A stretch of DNA of 64,000 nucleotides from an uncultured Rubripirellula sp. (GTDB lineage Bacteria > Planctomycetota > Planctomycetia > Pirellulales > Pirellulaceae): assembly GCA_938075415.1 (NCBI GenBank), contig CALJHC010000003.1, positions 682,001 to 746,000 on the forward strand, written 5' to 3'. The notes under the pieces are model-generated. The model did no database searches, was not told where the DNA came from, and saw nothing but the letters and a program-made list of their open reading frames with translations. The position numbers were made by a program, and so were the translations under genes. Shown here one piece after another: positions 49,601-58,600 of the stretch. Every line of letters begins with the position of its first letter. Positions within the stretch are counted from its first letter, which is position 1.

Positions 49601-52600
49601 CTCCACTCAAACCAATATAGTGAGCACCGGAAACATCAGCAGTGTACTCAACAGAACCATCCGCCAGATTAGGAACTCCAACCAACTCATTGCCAGCAGC
49701 ATCGAAAAATCGAACGACAGCAAATCGGTCTTCGTTGTTCTCAAGCGAGATCTGAACGGAGATCTTGGTTCCGCTCTGTATGTCCACTCTTAACAAGTCA
49801 ACGTCGTCGACATGGGTCACCAGAGGCGGGTTACCAGGGATATTGCTGGGAACTTCATTCCCAAAACGACCTTGTCCATTGATCTTGATATTTCCGCCTG
49901 AATAATCCAGTGGAATCGCCCCAAGATTGAGCGTTGTTCCCGGAGGCGTCAGTGAAGTTGCCTCAAACAGAAAATCATTGCGCCGTCCATTACCCAATTG
50001 GTCATCATCAGCACCGAAGTCAATGATACCAGTGCGTTCTGGAGTCGCTGGCAGTTCCGACTGAATGCCTGCAGCAACAATCGAGGCAATCGCTGCGGCG
50101 CTGACCTGTGACAAGTCGGTCCCCGCAGGCTGGCCAGCAAGTAAATCAATTTCAATCTGACCAGGTTGCAGCGTCTGAGAGCCATCGTTCAACACGTACT
50201 TTTGACCATCGACTAACACGATGACCGCGTCAGCATTCGCGGTCGCGTAATGGTCAGCAATCTGTTTACCCGATGGAAAAGCGATGGTTGTCGCCAAGTC
50301 CATATAGAAACTTTGCACCAAACCAGAATCGCTATTTTCGATAACAAACTCGATATTCGTTTCCTTGGCCAATGCACTGCCACTGATGACCCGCATCGAA
50401 TCGGACGTTGTCATCGGTGTGCCGGCGGTCGCAAACTCGACTCGAAGACTCAACTCGGGCAGCCCAGCAAAATCGTTAAGCGGAACTCTCGCTTGTCTCC
50501 ACTGCGTGTTAACGGATCCGGTCACATCGAATAGGGGCTGAACCGCCGTATCAATGTCGTCATCATAAATCGTGTTAACCAATGGGTTCGGGTCGTCAAA
50601 CTCATCATCACTCAAATCCGAGTTGGTCTGCAAATTATTCGTGCTAACAAGGTGCTCGACCCCATCCTCTGTTACGACATAAACTCGCAGAGCATCCAAA
50701 CCATCCTGAGCTTCGGTTTCTGCGAAGTAGTTGAAGTAAAGCATCGGCAGGTCTTCTGCGGAGTATCCTTCAAGGCTGAAGGAATTACTTTGCACAACAC
50801 CCTTGGCACCACCCGGGGCGTTGTAAGAACCCTGAATCCCTTGTGCTGATGTCCCATCCAACCTCGCCCCAGTTGGCTGTTCTGCCACCGACGGGTAACT
50901 ACTACCGAAAACTAAATTTTCATAATTGAACGCCAAGCTGGATCCACCCTCGGTCTCTGGGCGAGCTCCATTGAAGGTCTCGTTGATACCGTGTCCGGCA
51001 TCCGTGCTTCGCTCCTCGGTAACGTGCCAAAGGTTGAAATCAACTACGCCAAAATCGAGTCCTGCCGCGCCGGCAATCCCAGTGCTCACCGAAGTTCTGC
51101 CACCGGCAAACACCGGTAGTAATTCTCCGCTTGTATTGAATGCGTGGATGTCACCACCAGCGGTGATACCAAAGAGAACTTGACTCAACGTTCCATCCTG
51201 CACGGTCATTGGACCCGCACGCAAACCACTGAAATTGATTCCTCGAATGTCGGTAGAACCCTTCACGTAGTTTCCGACATTGCTGGTACTGAATGAGTTC
51301 AAGGCCCCGGACGTTACACGATAGAGCCCGCCGGCGTTGGTCACCGCAAACATCTCATCACCAACCAGTTCGATACCGGTCACCAACCCGCCATTTGAGG
51401 CTCCGCCTACCGTGAAACTGGAGGACGCTTGCGAAACAAAACCACCCACCATTTGGACCGATCGACCAAGTTGCCCCGATCCGAACCCGGACACATTTGG
51501 CAGATCCCCGTTGTCGTTGGCAGCTTGTATGGCTATGGCGATTCGGTTTGCGATTGCCGCCGACGTATCAGTTGGCAACAACTGAATTGGTACGTTTCCT
51601 AATGCAACACCCGGTGCACCCAATCTTCGAAGTGCCGTGGTCTGTCCCAAGGGAAAGACAGCGACGACTCCGGACGAAGGCAAACTCAGTTGCGTTCCAG
51701 AATTGGATACCGGAATACCTTGACCACGAATTGCATCGGCCAGTCTCTCAATCACCAACTCACTATTTGTCAAATCGGTCGCACTGATTGCGACTTCGAT
51801 CGCCCCGGGTTGTGAGACGCCGTTTCCACCACCAAGTTGGACCCCAGCGCCATTGGTGCTGATTGAGATCGGTTCCTCGATGAAGGAAATCAAATCTGTG
51901 GAGTTGACCGCAGAAACGCCATCAACATTTGCATTGATCGCAGTGGCAAGGTCCAGAAGAATGAGATCCAGTGCACGCGCGATTCCGTTCCCATCGAGCA
52001 GTTCGACCTCGATGTTTACCGGTTCCAATGATGCTGAATCGACGAATTCAAAAAGAGTCGTTCCATTGCTTCCCTCGATGGAAACCGTCGTTCCGGAACT
52101 TAACTGTCCGTTAGGAATGACATCAGTGAATTGCAGGTAGGTTGCGGTGTTGAATTCGAAAGTTCGTGAATCGTCAATCCGTATGTAATCACCATCGCGA
52201 ACAGTGACACCTGTGTCAGCAATCAAGGTGACCGACTGATCTAACTCAAACGTGACCGACTCAGATGCATTACTCACCGTGAATTGATCACCATCAAAGA
52301 AGCGGGGAACCGATACTCCGTTGGCGTCAACAAACGTCGCGTCACCTATCCCCAAGTTGGAATCCAGAAACACATTGTTCAGATCTGTCGTGTTGATCTG
52401 CCCAACTTCTGAAGGATCAAGACCCGCCCCTTGAAAGGCACCCGGATTACCACCACCAATCACGCTGCCATCCTGTGGATCAAACCTCATCAGGATGTTG
52501 CTTGAGTACTCGTTAACTGATTGGAACGATCGGTTACCGACCAAATAGCCTCGCTCGGCCGTTCCACCAAAGCTTCGAATCGAGATTGCCTCGACCTGAA

Positions 52601-55600
52601 CGCCGACATTATCCTCTTGAAACACCACCACACCACCGACTATTGCCCATCTCCCCGTCCTAATTTCCATTTCACCCTGCGGAGCGAGAACGCCGTCCGC
52701 GGTGTCAATCAAAACGTACTCTGGATCATCATCATTATTTGCTGAATTATCAGTGTATCCGAACAGTTCACCATTGGCCCGGAACGCCACATCCCTGATT
52801 TCTTCCCCACCCGAGAAAGTACCGAGTGAATTGGCCAGGTACCTCTCACCTGTCTTTGGATTCACGGTCCAAAGCTCCGTGCCCGTGTTGACATACAACA
52901 CCACATCATCGAGTGAATGACGAACAATTGAGTTGCTGTCAAACAGAATGGTTGTTTCGGGTTCCGAAGCAGTACCGCCACCAAACGATTCGATTCGATC
53001 CTCAACCACACGTGCGATCGAATCCATTGGCTCGAGACGCAACAGTGGATTGGTAGGATCTTGTTGGAAATACTGATCCAACTGCGAGGGAACACGCAGT
53101 TGATTGGTCACTGCAACAAAGTAAGTTCCCTCCGATAATTCAGCAACGCCGATGAAGGGGTCACCGTTGTCATAAGAACCGCGTGACAACTCGGGATCTG
53201 TCCCGGCTTCGATCAACTGGTCATCGGCGATGTTACTGTCTGTTCCGACAAGAATCAAATTGCCTGCCTGATCGAACACGTACAAGGATGTGTTGGTCCG
53301 GGCAAGGCCATCCGAATAATCGAGATCGAATACCGTTGACAGGTAGCGCACCGTCGTGTCGCGAGTCAGTTGTGGATACTTGACATCAAACTCGTACCAA
53401 TCGGCATCATCAATACTGTTCATGAATCCAGCGATACCTTTTGCAAGCCGGTCGCTGGACAGCGGTCCTGCTGGATTTTCAAGAATCAAATCCTGCAAAT
53501 CGGTTCCTGCAGCCCCAACTCGATTGAAGCCGAGGTTATCCTGCTCATCGAAAGCTGTCTCGTACAACCCCAACCGCTGGGCGGTGGCGAGGGTATCATT
53601 GAACGCTTTTTTCTCGTACTCGTCAGCCAGAATTGGACTTTGAATCGGGCCGCCGATCACCTCGATACCATTCTGCGCGAATCGAACATCACTGAAGCGA
53701 ACTTGAGTGCCGGGCGAAACATCGGTTTCTTGGAGTCTAATTTGCAGCTGATATGCGCCGGAGGTTAATCCGCCACGGATCTGATTTGCATCCAAAAGCG
53801 ATGCGTTTGATGCGGTGTTCGAGTTACTACTTCGAACCCGCACGTGGTAGAGAAATCGTTGCCCGATCGAACCGGGCAATACCAATCTCATTCCAGCATC
53901 GCGAGCGTTGGTGGAGTAAAGATCCTGAAATTCATCAAGACTGCTAGAGTTGGGATCCGCAAAGACCGTCTCCATGGACCGAGCCTGCTGCGCTTCAAAA
54001 TTCGGAGCAAGACGATCCGTCGTTCCCTGTGACTCGGTTAGTGAATCATCGGAGAGAACGCGAATATTGCCGTTGGCATCGATTAACTCAACAACAGTGT
54101 CCAGTCGAGAATTCGTCCGATCGACATCCAACCAAATCTGTGTCCCGGCCTCGCCAATGAACGAATAGACATCCAAGTCAGCCGGTTTGACAATCGTTCC
54201 CTCGACAATGAAACCAGTTCGTCGAACATTGTCTCCGGCCAAATTGCTATTGGCAATCTCGCCTAAGAATTGAGCGTCACTGGGAACCTCGTTTCGAACT
54301 CGGAACCGGTTAGGATCGTTAACACTCAGATCACCGAGATTTCTTGGTTCATTCTCATTGGTAATCAAAACATTTTGGTCTGAGGCGGCCTCCCTGATCG
54401 TCAACCCGTCCCACGTCCCCGTCGCAGCACTCGCAAGATCTTGGGAAAGACCGATTGAATTGCCCGAACCGTCAGTGAAGAAACCGTTGTTGTCGGTGTC
54501 ATAGTTGGCGCGTCCATCTGGTGTGAATCCCGCACCGACCGTATCGTCCATCAAGGACGTCATCACAACCGGAAAATCAGGATGACCAACCACCTGAAGA
54601 CTGCCACCAATTCGATCTTCAATATCGATAAATTGGTCTTCAGCGGTAATCAGATTCCCACCCACCACGATCGCAGCATGCCGGCGCAAAAGGGTGTCGG
54701 GATTATCCAGATCTTGGTTTTGGAATTTCAACACAAGCGACCCACGGGCATCGCTTTCCAGACGCATCCCGCCATAAATGTGTTGATTCGGAATTTCAAT
54801 TGTGTCCCGAACGATGTGCACAATGTCCACGTCATCCAGAACAATGTTGGTGGTGACCTCACCGCCACGAACCTCTAATCCAATCAAAGAGGCGTGAATC
54901 GGATTACCGTTGACATCGAACGGATCGTTCTCACCCAAGGCATCGAATGGAGCGAAATTTCGATTGATTGGGTCACCCGGTTGGACCGCCGGATCCAATG
55001 TATTTTCGCGACTTGCGCTGATTCGGTTGTCCTGGATCAAGGGTCCGCTGTTCCCGTTGCCGGGTGTTGCACTAATCAATCCAGTGCTGCGACCTGCATC
55101 CACAACCTCCCACCAGGTGAAACTGTTGACGTCGAATGAGAGAGCGGGGCCATTACCATCAACAAAATCATTGCCGACAACCACCGGTTGGCTACCGCGT
55201 ACAAAGATCGTCCCGCTTGCGTTATCCGTACGTCCCACACGATCAAACGTTGGGTCGCGTGGATCATTCAACATCCCACGACCATCCGCGTTGTCTTCAA
55301 GCCGACTGTTGGTGATTCGAAGATCCGCCTGGTGAATCTCAATCGCATTGAAGCTACCAAAACCACCCTCAATTCGGGATGAACCTCCGCCACCAACAAG
55401 GGTTGAATGATCAAGTGACACCGATGCACCAAAACCTGCATAGATGCCACTCCAGTCACCGGCAAGTTGAGTGATTTCGGTTTCGTCATTGGCCATCGTT
55501 GCAAGCGTGCCGCCCGCACCATAGCGAACATCACGAACACTTGTGAAAACAATGGGGTCGGTGGCCGTTCCCTCAGCAAACAGGTGGGCACCGAACGTTA

Positions 55601-58600
55601 ACTCGATGCGTGATCCTTGCGCCTTGATTACTGAGCCCGGATCAATCTTCAGTCCCGAACTAAAACGAGCTAAACGCACATTTTCGGGTCCAATCTCTGG
55701 ACGCGAATCAAGATCCGCCGAACTGGTGACATCCAAAAAGGTCAGAGCACCCGCCTTCAAGTCTGCGACCTCGCGAAAATCACCAATGCCATTCAAGCCA
55801 ACCGGCGCACGATAGAGTCGGCGACCAACAAAACCTCGGTCAACAAGGTCTGCCGGTATCGTTGGCAAACCGCTAAGCAAAACAGCAGTGCTGGCGCCCG
55901 CCACGGTGACCTCTGACGATTCATCACTGGGGCTCGTTTCGTATCCCAGATAATTAAAGTAGGTCAGCTTGTAGACGTACGTACCGGCTTCTACCTGCCC
56001 ACCGGTTTGTGCAAAACCTTTGACCAGGGTTGAATCGGGTGGGGTGACGCTCAAATCAGGACCACCAGCACCACCTTCAATCACCAAGTTTTCAGTGAGA
56101 ACGTGGACAACATCCGTATCGTCGAGTCGTGCGTTGCCAGAGAGTTGATTCAGTTCACTTCCGGAAGGCGTTTGAATACGGAATAACAAACCATTGATCG
56201 TGTTGTCGGTAAGCGTATTACCTCGAAGGTGCGGGCCGGTACGCTGGACATCAGGAGTGAACAAGCCGTTTCGCTGATATCGGTACTCATCAAAGCGAGT
56301 TTCCAAGAATGAATCGGGTGTAGCCGCAATCGCTGCATCAGCTGAATGCGTGATGGCTGTGTTGATAATCGTTGGTCGAGCCGAAGCCAGTTCGACCGGA
56401 CTGATGGCCACTTGATTACCATCGACGGAGACCGCACCGCCCCCGTACTCGATCTCGGCGTACTGAATGTGGTTATGGAAGACCGCGTTGAGCTCAGGAT
56501 TCACTCTGCTTCCATCTTCAGCGTCGATGTCGGCGCGAATGTCGATACCACCCCAATCACCGGCTTTTGGCGATGAAGAAGCCGAGGTGAAAAGGACGGG
56601 ATTTCCCGGCACCCCTAACACCTGAATCGAGGTTTGACTGCGATCCACACCTTCAGTGGTACTTCCGACACCGATGCGACTTCGGCTCATCTTAAAGGTT
56701 GTGCCCGCATCGACGACAAGCTGGACACCCTTAGGAAGCTCGAGTGTAGAACCATCCAGTGGCACACCCAAGTTGCTCAACCCAACAGTGTAGGTACCAC
56801 CAAGGACTCGCACTTGCTGAATCGCTTCGACAAACTGATCTCCAGCACTCTCAATCGCATCACTGACCCGAGAATACGGATTACTTAGCGAACCTACATT
56901 GCCAATTCTTGGTCCCGTGTAAGTTGCATCCACATAGGTTGTGGTTGCGGGACTTGTGGGTAAGAACCAATAGTTGAAATCTCCACCCTGCTCACCATCC
57001 ATATCGCCGTCGAGCGATAATTGATGGTGATCCACCAGTGACGTTTGACCATCAGCGGCAAATTTAATTCGAAGGTCGTAAGCGCCTTCGGATCTTCCTC
57101 CGATTCCGGTGTTGCTGATGGCTGGATCGTAAGTGGTGTTGCCAGATGAACTGACACCGATGATGTATTCACCAGCGTTGAGCGAGAGTTCAATCAATGA
57201 ATCCTTGCTGAAGTAATCATCGTTTGCAGCAATCTCTGTCCAAGCACCATCAATGTCCTGATAGAGACGAAGCGCAGTGTCTAACGAACTAGCGGACTGC
57301 AGTCGCTCAGCCACCGTTTGGATGCTGATCTCGCCATCGTTTTCAAGCGTGAAACGATAAAGATCGATGTCGTTACTCTCTGGACGATATAAGTACTGAC
57401 CGTTAACCACATCGGCTGGGCTTGGGAAAATCGCCTCATTGGTGGTTCCAGGCGACAACACGGTTTCAGTGGATTGCGTAACAGGTTGCGGAAGATGCTC
57501 GGCATAGCCGTATCCAAGCAACTGCCCAACGCCAAGCATTGCACCACGGAAAAACTCGCCACCCAAAAGATCATCCGTTGACCCATCAAAGTCTTGGAAA
57601 TCCATAACCAACAGGTTGTTACCAGATGCTTTCTTTGCATCTGCATCTGGATCGGCAGCGATAAAGGTGTCGCCCTGTTGGTCGAGAGGGCGTGTTGCGA
57701 CCGTCACACCACCGACAGCACTAACCTCAAATGCGGTAAACCCAGCTCCGTAAAGCTCACCAGCAGTGATTGCCATGTAGGTTGCGTCATCCGCTGCCGC
57801 CTCAGCCGGAACACCACTGGTTTCAACAAATTGAATCCCGAGGTACTGGCTATAAAGCGATAAAGCCTCTCTCACACGCTCTTTTTGCTGCTCGGTGATG
57901 ACATTCAGATAAGTCTTCAGAAGATCCTTATCTGTGAACGTACCACTCTCTGGATCATCACCCTTCCACGAATCAGGAAAATCGTAATAGACAGTGGTGA
58001 TTCCGCTAACGTCGTCCGAGCCCTCTCGCCAAACGTCCAAGGGAACCGCCAAATCCAGCCTCGAAGGATCCTCTGGCCGAATCGTGCGAACTCCTGGAAC
58101 CTCAGGTCCGCCCGGGAACTGCAGAGAGTAAGCACCAGGCTGATTCTCAATCGATCCCTGAACAATGAGTGATTCGGTTGCGCCAAGACCATCGTTAAGC
58201 GATCCTGAATCAAGGGATAACGCCTGAGAAAAGGAATCTCCAGGCTCTGCTGCGGGACTGAGTACCTCCGGAACACCCGGCAAATTCTGTCCCCCACCCA
58301 CCCTCAATCTTGCAGTTCCCGATAGAAACTGCGAGTTATCAGCAGGGTCGATCATTTGCGATAAATCTGTCGCAAACTGCAATCGAGCCATCCGACTCGC
58401 CGAATCGTAAGTCACCGATTCTGGATTGATCGACACATCGTCCAGGTTGGAAACCGTATCGCGCGTGTAAAACAACTCGTAAAATGTCGTCGCTGTGGGA
58501 TTCGCAATGTTCTCGTCAAAGTAAACTTCGATCACATTGGACTCGGCAACCAAACTGCCGTCGATCTGTCGCCTGACCGGAGTGGGAACAACGGCGGCTA

